Below, piece after piece: positions 31,568 to 42,419 of a stretch of 64,000 nt of DNA (position 1 is its first letter; every line of letters begins with the position of its first letter). The notes below the pieces were generated by a model. It saw only the letters and a program-made list of their open reading frames with translations. It had not been told where the DNA came from and searched no databases. Position numbers and translations under genes: made by a program. Origin of the DNA: Moniliophthora roreri (taxonomy: Eukaryota; Basidiomycota; Agaricomycetes; Agaricales; Marasmiaceae); NCBI GenBank assembly GCA_001466705.2, contig LATX02000176.1, forward strand, positions 310,001-374,000, in the 5' to 3' direction.

Positions 31568-32610
31568 TCTCTCAACTTCTTTAACTCCACTAATCTCTTT
31601 TCCACTGATGGTACAAGCATGTTTTCAAAGATTGTGGGAAGGGGTTGGAGATAATATCCCATTGTGAGATAGAACGGCAATTGTTTTGTAACTGAATGAG
31701 TTCGGCTATTGTGTGTGAACTCCACAAAGTGAAGGAGGTCTTTCCACTTTGTCTGTTCCTTGGCACAGAAGAAACAAAGGAATATCTCGACTTCCTGATT
31801 GACTCTTTCAGTCTCTCTGTTGGTTTGAGGATGATATGTGGTACTTAGCATTTGTTTGATGCCCAATAACCTCCCCATTTCAGTGAATACTTCTACTGCA
31901 AATCTAGAATCCTGATCTGAAATTATCTTGTCAGAGAGTCCAAATCGTTTGTAGACGTGATGGAAAAGAAGTTCTGCTGTTTTGGTAGCATCTAGCTTCT
32001 TCTTGTATAGGATGAAAATCACCCCCTTTATAGCTGAGTGGTCCACCACAACCAAAATAGAATTATCTCCATCAACTTCTGGTAGGTCTGTGATCAAATC
32101 CATCATGATGATCTGAAATGGTAACACATCTTTATGTCCTCTGATCAGGTGTAATGGGACTTGCGTCAGATGTGTGTTAACCTTCATTTGTTGGCATGTG
32201 GCACATCTGTCTATGAACGTTTTGATATATTTTGTCATTCCGGGCCACTAGTAATTCTTCTGCACTTGATCCACTGTATTCCATTGTCCTGGATGTCCAT
32301 GTGGTAGTGCTTCATGAATCATTTTCACAATTTGTTTTTGTAGGTCATTGTTGTTTGGAACATATATTCGGTCTTTGTAGAAAAGGAAGTCCTTCTCTAT
32401 TCTCCAGTCCTGTAACAATGATTTGATCAGAGGAAGTCCATTATCGATCAATGACTCTATTGCCGATTTGTAGAAATTGTCTTTTGACATTGCTGATTCT
32501 AGAAGGGTTTTCATTTCTGCATCGATCGCTTTTATGAATAACTTATTGGGTAGCATGACTATATCTTCGTTGTCATTGTCTTCTCCTTGTATGAGATCTG
32601 GTCTTTGGGA
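31568..32610 (-). pseudogene. Integrase core of element E
   Basis: 32238-31568: CATCQQMKVNTHLTQ (zinc-region cysteines), MDLITDLPEVDGDNSILVVVDH, SDKIISDQDSRFA, HPQTNRETERVNQE, giving the D,D-35-E triad. The zinc-region His pair HGHPGQW lies at about 32290-32310, separated from the core by a single TAG at 32251. Confidence 0.85.
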
Positions 32611-33960
32611 AAGTGCATCCAATTGTATCATTTTTGAACCTGGAATGTGTACCAAGTGGAGATTGAATTGTGACAAATAAAGACTCCATTGTGCTTGTCT
32701 CCTATTCAGTTTCTGTGCTGTTCGGTAGTAAGTGAGATTTTTGTGATTGGAAAGGATGGTCACCAGGTGAGGGGATCCCAATAGGTAATGTTGCCATGCT
32801 TGCAAAGCATTAACTATTGCAAGTAATTCCTAATCGTAAATCTTGTAATTCCGCTCCACAGGTGTGAATGCATGGTAAATGTATCCACATGGATGGAATT
32901 CTCCATCTGGCCCTTTTTGACATAACACTGCTCCCATTGCCCATTTCAACATGTCTGCTTCTATTACAAACAGCTGTTGATCATTTGGCATTTTCAGGAT
33001 CAGTTGTTGTAAGAATTTTGCTTTCAGAACGTCGAAGGCTATTTGACAGTGCTTCGTCCATTCAAAGACTGTGTTTTTCTTAGTCGAATTGTGAAGCAGT
33101 TTTGCCAGTTCCATGTATTTCCCTATGAACTTTCAGTAGAAATTTGCAAATTCTAAGAACAACCTCACACCTTTGACTGTCTTTGGGGCCTCCCAGTCTT
33201 TAATTCCAGCTAATTTTGTAGGATCCATTTGAGTATGTCCCGGTGTGACAATCATTCCTAAAAATAGTGTTTTCATAACTTTGAATTCGCATTTTTCTGG
33301 TTTGAGGAACAGGTCATTTTTGCATAAACATTCTAGAACATGTCATGTTCATAGTTGGTGAATTCGCCGTTCATCTGAAAAGATTAGAATGTTGTCCATG
33401 TATACGATGCACCATTCTTCATCGATAAAGTCTTTTAGGATGTTGTTCATGAACACCTGGAACGTGGCTGGCGAGTTTGTTAATCTGAAGAACATGACTG
33501 GTTCAAAAAGGCCTCATGGAGTTTTGAATGCTGCTTTCCATTGATCTCCATCTTTGATTCGGATATTATTGTATCTGTTCCATAGGTCCAATTTCGTAAA
33601 GAGTCGTGTATCTTTTAATTTATCAACGAGGTTGGTGACGAGTGGGAGAGGGTACCAGTTCTTTATAGTCCCGTTATTCAAATCTCAATAATCTTGACAC
33701 AGTCTGAGCACTCCTGCTTCTTTCTTTGCCACAAAGAAGAAGGGTGATGCCATAGGCAATTTCGAAGGATGGATATATCCTTTGTGAAGGTTCTCATCGA
33801 GGAATTTGTCTTGTTCCACTCTCTCTTTTGGTGACAGTGAATAGACCTTGCAATCTTTTGGTTTGAAATTGGGTTTTAGATCTATTGTGTGGTCGTATGG
33901 CCATGACAGTGGGAACCTTTCTGACTTTTTCTTTTTGAAGCAATTGATATAATCCAAGAG
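32611..33960 (-). pseudogene. Reverse transcriptase and RNase H of element E
   Basis: RT fingers from 33957 ([39 protein letters not shown]). The palm follows with stops. Catalytic box YMDN at 33391-33402. RNase H: VIEADMLKWAMGAVL (Asp kept, Ser lost), NYKIYD, then the DHKNL-type block as [19 protein letters not shown] at about 32755-32700. Confidence 0.82.
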
Positions 33961-34159
33961 ATAAAAGGCAGTATTAGTTCCTCTAGGGGTTTAGCTTCCA
34001 TCATGTGAGCCTGTGCCAAAGCTTGAGAGGTTGATGACTTAGCATTGATTCTGATCTCATCGCTGTCATCTTCTCCCTTAATGAAAGATCTAATCAACAC
34101 CTCATTATCGTCGACCTTGTGTAATATTCTGTTGAAATTCTTTACCAGTCTTCAGGCCA

Positions 34160-34607
34160 AAACTTTTCACCTTGGTCGGAATTTAATAACCCCTGTCACC
34201 CAGTCTATGTCTGGATTGTGATCTTGTAGCCAGAGTAACCCTAAAATGATTTTCTCCAGTCCTAGCCCTGAGATAAGGAGATCTTCTGTCATGTTCCAGT
34301 CTCCAATAGTGAAATCGACAGTGACAGAATGAGTGATCCATCCAGTTTTGTTTTGTGTTCTGTCCACATTGTAGACTTTGATTAGTTTTAATAATTTTGT
34401 CCATGGTTTCTTTAGCCTTCTAGCTTCATCTTCACTTATGAAGCATCCTCCTGCTCCTGAATCTATCAGGGCTTTTCCTTCAATGGTTTCTGTTCCAATG
34501 TTGTATGTAAGAAGGATATGCATAGAGTATCGATTGAACTTAGCTAATACAACGTTCAAAATCATAATTGCTGGCAGTAAGAGCATCGGCCTCTTCTGCC
34601 CTTTCAA
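34160..34607 (-). pseudogene. Protease region of element E pol
   Basis: Enters at 34607 by -1 slip. ALIDSGAGGCFIS has the catalytic DSGA intact. Then IKVYNVDRTQNKTGWITHSV and LISGLGLEKIILGLLWL. Open for 146 codons to about 34167, where a TGA follows. Confidence 0.82.
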
Positions 34608-34613
34608 AAACCC
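34607..34613 (-). promoter_or_regulatory. -1 frameshift heptamer, element E
   Basis: Minus-strand G GGT TTT followed by the gag stop TGA (34606-34604). The protease frame begins in the -1 phase at 34607. Confidence 0.7.
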
Positions 34614-34615
34614 TC

Positions 34616-35067
34616 TTTCACCATGAGATCAAAGATCTCCTCCTGTTCTTCTTCTTCTTGTTCCATTACCATTGCCTTAATCTTCATGAAAGTGTCTCAT
34701 CCCAATAATTTCTTCGGCTCAACCTTCGGAAGGTTGTTTTGTTCAGTTTGTCCCTTTTGGGGACAATCTCATGAGACGTGACCAGTCTTTGCACAGCAGA
34801 AGCACTTCCCTTGAGCCAAATAGTCTTTCTTGTCCGATTCAGACAATACTTGATTGATCACCATTTCTTTCTCTTTTCAAACTACCTTCAGCTTCATAGC
34901 TTCTCTCAGCGCTGCTCTCCTTTTCTTGTTGGCCATGGCTAATTTGTATTGATTGTCGTATCTGATCGCAAATTTGTACCATTCTTTGAGCATATCCGGC
35001 ACTCCTTCTGATCTAAGCATGATCTTGTCCTGAAGTGATCTGGGGAGTCCTTCTTTAAAGAACTTTA
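34616..35067 (-). pseudogene. Gag of element E, C-terminal part
   Basis: VKFFKEGLPRSLQDKIMLRSEGVPDMLKEWYKFAI, a basic stretch, then the knuckle CFCCAKTGHVS.DC (one stop, otherwise CX2CX4HX4C) near 34800-34760, ending in MVKEGF and the gag stop. Separated from its N-terminal part by MITE 3. Confidence 0.78.
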
Positions 35068-35813
35068 CACTATATATGAGGTGTTCTTTTAACATGGTTT
35101 TCTCATTGAGAAAACACTTAATCTTCTTGCAAAGAGAATTTTTATAAAACCATATATAAATTCTAAATTTCAATTGTGTCCTCTCAACAAGAATATGCCT
35201 GGAGAATACTAAATTTTCAGTAGCAAAAGATATGGAATTTTCAAATTCTGAGAATTAATAGATAATACAATATTTTCTCACTATTTTATAAGGCAGAAAA
35301 CATTAAATTTTCTCTGGTTGAAAATGCTCAGAAATTGCTGATAAGATAAGATAAAAATTCCACATTTTCTATTGTGGGAAAGTCAGAGAAAACACTAGAA
35401 AAACACTAGGAAAATGGTAGGAAAATCATGTGAAAATACTATATTTTAAAGCAGTTTTTAGATAGTTTTCATATAGTTTTCCTTTTGTATTTAACATGTT
35501 TCCTTTGATATAAAATTCAAAACCTTATATTTATTTTCTAAATGTTTTCTCACTATTTTATAAGGCAGAAAATTTAGTATATTTGTAATTAGAAAATTAA
35601 AGGATAATTCTATAATTTCATTATTATAAAATAATAAAAAAACACAGACTCTTCTGGAAATTAAAATCCAGAGTATGCTTGCTGTTTTCAATATGTGATG
35701 ACAACTTGGAACTAATAGAACTTTCTGAGTGTTGTCTGGAAGCAAATATATAGCAGTATTCTGATTGTATTTCCTTTGTATTAATAGCATAAAAAGAACA
35801 CCTTATACTAGTG
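35068..35813. mobile_element. CACTA-type MITE, copy 3
   Basis: 746 bp, ends CACTATATATGAGGTG and its inverse ending ACTAGTG. 3-bp duplication tta at 35065-35067 and 35814-35816. It carries an extra internal copy of the ctcactattttataagg block compared with copy 2. Inserted in E gag. Confidence 0.9.
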
Positions 35814-35816
35814 TTA

Positions 35817-36484
35817 TCAAGGCTACATCGTCATATCCCATCTCCATTGCAATAAGGCAGAATTTGTTGACATAGTTGTCCACTCTGTCCTTCATTCTGA
35901 GATCTTCAATCTTCATCTGTGCTTCTCCAGCAACATTGACAGGTTGCCAGTCAGCTCAGAATCTTTTTTTGAAGCTAGTCCAAGGTTCTTTGGCTTTCTT
36001 CTTTTTCTTGTTAGAGTCGTCTTTGTCAGGAAACATTCTGATCTGCTCTCTCATCTTCCATTCCATGGTTCTCTCTTTCAAGAGGGAAAGAAGAAGCATT
36101 TTCTTCTTTTTGTCGGTATTGGATTTTGTCAGATTCATTTGGAAGTAGAGTTCAAGATCCAAAAGGAATCATCTGGTGTCCTTGTGGTCTCCTTCATACG
36201 CATCAGGGATGGGAGACTTTCCAGAGTCATCCTTTTTGTCACTGATCCCTTTGATTACCAAAGTGGCAATGCTAAGTGCCCACTTCTTTCCTCCGTCTTC
36301 TTCTACTTCTGGCTTCACATCAGAACTACTGCTTGGTGTTGTCATTTCTGGTTCTGAGGGCATGGCAAATAGGTCTTTAACTCCCAGGGATTCTGTTTCA
36401 GATTTGTGTGAAGACTTAGCTTCAGACTCTGCTTCAGAGTGTTCTACTAGTTCTTGGAGACCTTCAATGGCTTGCTTTCGTTCA
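35817..36484 (-). pseudogene. Gag of element E, N-terminal part, truncated
   Basis: Minus-strand AIEGLQELVEHSEAESEAKSS and SDKKDDSGKSPIPDAYEGDHKDTR (the D-KDT-R capsid entry shared with A), then DLELYFQMNLTKSNTDKKKKM. Acidic N-terminus as in A Gag. It lacks a start and joins F protease at 36485. Confidence 0.72.
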
Positions 36485-36811
36485 CTATGAGGAGCATGAT
36501 CCAGATACTGCTATATACAGAGTAAGTAGTTTATTTAATGCTCTCTTATTCAGTTGTAACTGATCTACTAGCCTAGTAGACACAATGTCTGTCAAGCTTC
36601 CTGTATCCAGCAAAGTACATACTGGATGCCCATTCAAGTGGGTTACTACCACAACTGGCTTAGAGACTTGCTGCCATATATCTTTAGGTGTCAATGAATT
36701 CCTTTCCAGTTCAGGACTTGCTGCCAGTTTTATCATATTACATTCAATTGTCAAATCTTGTTCTATTAGTAATTCATCTGAACTTAACAATACTTTGCCT
36801 GCTAGGTCCAA
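36485..36811 (-). pseudogene. Protease of element F, truncated
   Basis: SKPVVVVTHLNGHPVCTLLDTGSLTDIVSTRLVDQLQL carries an intact LDTGS catalytic box, then KLLTLYIAVSGSCSS. A retropepsin of a third gypsy lineage, cut directly at the join with E gag. The rest of F pol is missing. Confidence 0.78.
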
Positions 36812-39800
36812 ATCAAGGAATACCTTGAGAAGTATATTAAATCCCTGGTTTGATCAATACAGAGCAGGATCAGCCTCTTTAAACTGTCATCTGAGGAATG
36901 GTTCAGGGTTCATTACTACTGTGAACATATCACAGTGAGCTTGTATAAGCCTCTTCTTGAGAAAATGTTCAAAATCAAATTTGGCATTCCACAAATATTT
37001 GATTGATGCTACAATGTTCAGGGTCATGCCTTTGAACATCAAAGTGATTCCCTTCATAATACTCAGGTTGATATGGGTTCAGAATTGTAGGCCCAATCCA
37101 ACCTAAGAATAGGTTTAATCCCTTGCCATATACATCTCCTATTGATTGGTGAGCATGTCTAATTACATTGTTTCAATTATACTGATCTCTCCAGTGTACC
37201 CTGCAATAGTGCCAATACTAGTCAATAATCAAGAAGTTTGGATGTTCAGCTGACTTCAAAGACAGGTGAGTAGTAAAGCACTCTTTCTAGTATGATAGTT
37301 CATAGTGTCTTCAATGCAGTAGTTGTTAGCTACCTGAGTAACTATGAACCTACCCCACTTGAGTTTCACCCTTAAGAGGTCTTCTGAATAGGGTGTTGCC
37401 CAATCCAATAGGTAGCATATTTGTTCTGACAATGGGTCACTCCAGTTACCTGGTTGAATTCATCTGACCAACTGTAGAATTGTTCTCTATAAGATTCTGG
37501 AAATTTCATGTGGCATAAGGGTTCAAACATTAATGGTGAGCACAGAATAATTCTTACTCTATTGTTGAACACTGATACACTGTCTGTTGAGGAATAATCA
37601 GAGTTACTGTCTGATCTGTAGAGCTCACTTGTCTCAGATGCTGTTTCCAGATCCAGCATACTTCCATGGTCAGAGTCCTTGTAGTCTGTCTGTATGAATT
37701 GTCCATACCACTCAAACAATGTGTTGTCTTCATTTTTGTATGCTGTTTTATAGCTCAGTCCTGAGTCTGACTTGAAATCTAGAGTGGCACAATTGAATTC
37801 AACAGCCCTTGACATTAGCATGTCAAAGCTGGTCCCAGCAGCTTCAGACTCAATTTCTAATTCAATATTATTGGCTGGAATGCCCAGTAGAGCTCTCTTC
37901 CTGTCTGATTTTATCATTCTGCATTTAGGACACTTCAATGAGTAACATTCAGTGCTTTTGCAAATAAAGCATTTATTCTCTGCCTTAAGTTTGGCCTTTT
38001 GTTCATTGGTAAGCTTTTATCATCCATTCTGACCTGAGGCTTTATTCTCTGACTTATCCTTCCATCCAGGCCTATTTGATTTACCTGAAGATCTATTGTT
38101 TGGCTTGGAGGAGTTAGGTTTGTAGGAGCCCTCAGGGTGAGGGGTATGTTCTTGCTTAGGATGACTCTTGGCTGCACTTTTATTTTGATTCAGCTTTCTA
38201 GCATTATTCTTAGCATTCTTGTTGCTAGTTTCATTCTTTTGTCTAGGTTCAATTTCATCCAGGTACATTTCTACAATCTCAGCTTCCTTAACCAGAATAT
38301 CAAATTCTATTTGATCAGGATTCAAGTGTTGACAATGCAATTCATTCTTTATCTTAGGTTTAAGTCTCTACTAAATCTGATTGCTACATTCACAGTTATC
38401 TTCTATTCCTATAGAATCCATGATTTCTTCTATTCTAGCAATAAAGGTTTGTATGTCATCTTTATCTTGATAGCAGCATTATAAGTTCCTATGCTGCAGC
38501 TGTTGAAAATTATGTAGGAGGCAATAATTAAACAGTTCTCATAAGAATAGCTGTAGGGTCCATTTCTGGGGATTGCAATGTACCAAGTTATGATAAAAAT
38601 CAAGTGCCTTTCCTTTAAGGAAGCAAGATATCTGCACTACCTGCATATTAAATGGTATATTACCATCCTTACAATAATATTTAGCCTGATGTCCAAAAGT
38701 TTCAAAGTCTCAGAGGACTGCTTTACACCATTATATTCCTTTGGAGCTTTTGGCTTCAACCAAATTTGGAATTTATTTATGATATGTGGTCTCAGGCTAT
38801 AATAATTGCTGAATGAATCTTCTGATTCTGTCTCTTCCAAAGAACTCAAATCTGATGAGAATTCTTTCTTGTTGTGTTTGCCTTTATGTTTCTTAGGCAT
38901 ATCACCTGAATCCAATAAACTGAAGCTAGAACTATCTGGATCTTCTCCAGGCTTTCAGGACAATCATTTAATCCCCAACATATGAGCTAGGGGAGTTTCT
39001 AGCAATATATTGTCCTCTGGGCAAGCTACGTGACTGCCAAACCAAGTGGGTTTTCATTCAGCTACAATTCTGCTGCTATGACCATAATGGCTATTCATTT
39101 TCCTAGCCACTTGTTCATCCTTACTGTTGGTAAGTATTGTCAGAGCATGTTTCTTCTTTTCTTGTGCATGTCTCTCTTTAGAGAGCTTACACTTATGTCT
39201 TTCCTTCCTTTTAGGAGATTACTTGCATTTACTAGAGTCAAAGTTGATATCAGACTCTGGTTCTTTCTTGATTGAAGTCTGATCAGGAGAACTTTTCTGT
39301 AAGACTCTTTTCATTCAGGTAAGTCATTATTGGTTCTCTGAGTTTATCAATCTTCATAGCATCCTTAAAGGTATTAAGTATTGCTTGTTGAATTTCTGGA
39401 GTGATATCTTCTTCATTAATATCCTCTACCAGATCACTACCTCTAAAGTCTTGGGTTTTGCCTTTATCTAAGGGGGCTTTGCTTAAGCTGGCCTCCAGCT
39501 TCTTATATAACCCATGGTGACTTTCTTCATCACTATCATCTGAGGAGGTAAGTAATGAATACCTATTCTTGGTTACTAACACTGGACCCTACCAGGAATG
39601 TCTGCCTGGCTTTGCAACATGTGAGTCAGCTTTACCTATGGGTTCCTTTCTCCTATGCTGGTATGAGCCTTGTTATCCAAGTTCAAGTCAGGTACCAGCT
39701 CTGTTTTAAACAGGACCAATAGAAACCATAAGTGATAGAGCCAAGGGCCAAATTTCATCCATCACTCTCACATTCTGTGTCCTCATCCATGCTCTGTCTG

Positions 39801-40127
39801 GAATATGTGTCCATACCCATGTGAGGAGGTCTTACTAAAGATTCTATGTCTTTGGGCCCTTGTTCTCTTAAAGGTACTGGGGGTAGATCACCAACTTGGT
39901 TTGTTAGATGATTGTTATTTCCATCTATATCCAGAGTGTCACTTTGCAGACCTTAAGCCATGCTTACATCAATCAAGTCTTCTTCTAACATTGATGTTTG
40001 GGCTTCTGCAAGACCAATTCTGGCAATTAGTCTAGGAACATTATTTAGTCAGTGCACAGGAATATGTGATGTGGTTATGGCTTGTCCTCCTTTGTGAGGA
40101 TGAAATCCATCTCTATAAGCAGACATG
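36812..40127 (-). pseudogene. Gag of element F, decayed
   Basis: Probable ATG near 40127 (MSAYRDGFHPHKGGQ). Acidic blocks include SSDDSDEESHHGLYKKLE near 39545. Capsid region WLKPKAPKEYNGVKQSSE (about 38755), CSNQI, then LNPDQIEFDILVKEAEIVEMYLDEIEP (about 38330-38240). A basic Asn/Lys/Ser stretch is followed by the knuckle CFICKSTECYSLKCPKC near 37960-37920. Further acidic frames (37938-37372) lead to the protease. Many stops and shifts. Confidence 0.68.
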
Positions 40128-40199
40128 TCAGTAATACAATAAAAATATAGAGACTCATAATAATTAAAGTAGAACAGAAAAAGATCCTTCTTTGGAGCT

Positions 40200-40588
40200 T
40201 GATCTGGTCAGAAGTCTAGAATAGCCATTCCCAGGAGGACAGTAAGGGCTAGTTAAAAATTTGTAATGTGAGATGAGTTACAGCACAAGAGTACAAGAGT
40301 TGGTAACAATTCTGAGGTCTTCATGCAGAGAGATAACTAGACTAAGAGTGATATTCTGCCCTAGCTACTACATGATGAGTCTCTTAAATACTGAGTCCAT
40401 AATCAAATAAATAAGATATCAAATATTAGAGAGGAAGTAATAGGAATAGATGTGAAATATCAGATAGGCTGCCTCAAAGGATGTATGAGTAGAATGTAAG
40501 AGATGGGTGTTAGAGAGAGAGAAAAGAAATAAATAAAATGTTCAAGTTGAATTATATAGAGAGAATGAGTAAAACAGATGATGTAACA
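40200..40588 (-). repeat. Probable 5' LTR region of element F
   Basis: On the minus strand it would start TGTTACATC at 40588, where the coding frame of G breaks, and ends shortly before F gag. No gene is seen. Inner end and primer site are not resolved. Confidence 0.4.
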
Positions 40589-41625
40589 GTTATAAAAGGG
40601 AAATTGTATCTAGTGAAGCCAGGGTCCTTGCACAACTCTGCAGCAGCCTTAGCAATAGGTTCCTCCAGGGCTCCACTGTTCATACCACTGCAGATATCAC
40701 AGAGAATGTCTCTTTCTTCACCCTCTACCTTAACAGCCTCCAGAGCACAAATGTGGAAGAGCTTGGGATCTAACAAGACAATGTCTTCATTGTCATGTTC
40801 ACCTTTGCCATGATCAGCTCTTCTAGAGAGTGCATCTGGTTTGCCCATAGAGTGGCCTGGCCTATGATGGAGGGTAAAGTCAAAGTGGGAGAGATACAAG
40901 GACCAGCATGCTTGACAACAGTTCAGCTTCTGAGCTGTGCAGAAATACTCCAGGTTCTTGTGATCTGTCCAAACCTCAAAGGAGTGAGGACTGCCTTCAA
41001 GGAAATGGTGCCAAGTTTCAAGAGCCCTGATAATTGCTAGCATCTCCTTGTTGTGGATCTCATAGTTGCACTCCACTGCATTTAAGGACTTGGAATAGAA
41101 TGCTACTGGATGCCACTTCCTATCTTTGGCGGACTGTTGAGACAGAACTGCACCTGTGGCAAAGTCAGAGCTATCAGCTTCAATACGATAGGGCTTGCTG
41201 GAATCTGGTAAGATGAGAACTGGAGTGGAAGTGATAAAGCCCTTTATTGTATCAAAAGCATCCTGCTCTGCCTTCCCCCACTCCCACTTCACATCATTGT
41301 GAGTTAAGCAGAACAGAGGGTGTGCAAAGTGCGAAAAGTCCGCAATAAACCTACGATAGAAGTTGGTGAATCCAAGGAATGACTGGACTTCACTCTTCTC
41401 TGTAGGGACTGGCCACTCTGCTACTCCAGCAACCTTGACAGGATCCATCTCAACCTTGTTGTGAGAGATGATGACACCAAGATATTCAATATGCTCCTTG
41501 ATGAACTCGCATTTTTCAACACAAAGGTACAGCTTGTGTTCACGGAGGCATTCCAAGACAAGTGCCAAAACGCGGTCATGCTCTTCCTTGGTCTTGGTAA
41601 AGATCAGGATGTCATCAATGTAAGG
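40589..41625 (-). pseudogene. RT (palm/thumb) and RNase H fragment of gypsy element G
   Basis: Open throughout. Catalytic YIDD intact at 41611-41622, followed by KTKEEHDRVLALVLECLREH, FLGFTNFYRRFIADFSHF, RNase H with RIEADSSDFATGAVLSQQ, NYEIHNKEMLAIIRALETW and TDHKNLEYFCTAQKL (all catalytic acids visible), HHRPGHSMGKPDALSRRADH, and the integrase leader. Cut at 41625 on the RT side and by F's LTR at 40589. The best-preserved coding stretch of the right half, but a fragment. Confidence 0.88.
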
Positions 41626-41632
41626 GGAACAT

Positions 41633-42225
41633 CTGTTTTCCTTATTACCTTACCATACTAGAGTAGTGCACTTAGTTGCCCCATTACGAGTTGTTGTGAT
41701 GAGGTACAGTGTCTGGAGTGTTGTACATATATTCTCTTTATATTCCTCTTTAATTCTGCACCTACAGTTATCTTATAGCATCTCTAGATCATCCAGTATA
41801 CTCTGTTGAACATCAAAGTGCTCAACTCACCGAGTTATGCATTTTGGATTTCAAACGCTTGTAACGCGTTACCTGTTGGACCGTGGGCTTAATGGTTGAT
41901 TCCAGTGCATTCTGCACTATCGAAAACCGCATCCCCAACGCCGCAGGTCTGTATATCTATCCGTTATTGCGTAATCTTTATTTTTCAGTGCAAGTCTTAT
42001 CAGCTCATTTGCAGCACTTTGTGAGTTTCACTTTGTATACTCTTTTACTGTTCTATTATACATGCTGTGATGTTTTATATGCTTTAGCTTCATTGTTATA
42101 TGTTCCTTCACTGTTAGACACACATTTTAGCGCTCTGGCACTTAGATATGTCATAGTTCTCACGCCTTCTTGAGACGTCGTCATATTATATATGATGTAG
42201 TTTAGATCATGTGAGCCAAAACCCC
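41633..42225. other. Non-coding stretch with CpG-rich island, possible LTR
   Basis: Between G and the 3' end of H. Around 41828-41950 there are about nine CpG in 125 bp, unlike the CpG-poor surroundings. A hydrophobic 96-codon frame (41883-42173) has no recognisable homologue. The minus-strand purine tract at about 42226-42235 (plus aaaaccccccc) marks where H's 3' LTR could begin, so this may be that LTR. Confidence 0.4.
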
Positions 42226-42282
42226 CCCATACTCCGTCATATATACTGTAACCAAGGCAGTGGAATCCTTTTAGCCTTTTCT

Positions 42283-42367
42283 CTTTGGATCCCCCACTGC
42301 TAGGTGCGATGTTTTTGTGTTTTTATGTATTCTAGTGTTAATATACTTTGGATCCCCCACTGCTAGG
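42283..42367. repeat. Direct repeat of a 22-bp motif
   Basis: The same 22 bp (ctttggatcc...tgctagg) at 42283-42304 and 42346-42367, 63 bp apart. Read on the minus strand both encode LAVGDPK in the tail of H; read on the plus strand they resemble the D/L primer site. Confidence 0.55.
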
Positions 42368-42419
42368 CTTGTGTGATAGCCTCCAGAGGTTGCCCTTACA
42401 CATTCCTGCCACCCATTCC

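Larger units (their letters stand above)
28357..36484 (-). mobile_element. Ty3/gypsy chromovirus E, 5'-truncated
   Basis: Minus-strand order: gag (from 36484), CACTA MITE 3, rest of gag, frameshift site, protease, RT, RNase H, integrase, MITE 2, chromodomain, ORF3 and 3' LTR. Same domain plan as A and B. The 5' LTR and start of gag are missing: at 36485 it joins directly to protease of element F. Confidence 0.85.

Noticed and set aside
40538..40813. Plus-strand 91-codon frame reading DDVTVIKGKLYLV
   Set aside because: It looks like an integrase leader, but it is antisense to the clearly homologous G pol and crosses the F LTR border; treated as chance.
41886..41905. Pol III B-box-like sequence (ggttgattcc) suggesting a tRNA or SINE
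   Set aside because: One base short of the consensus, and no cloverleaf or A-box at proper spacing could be drawn.
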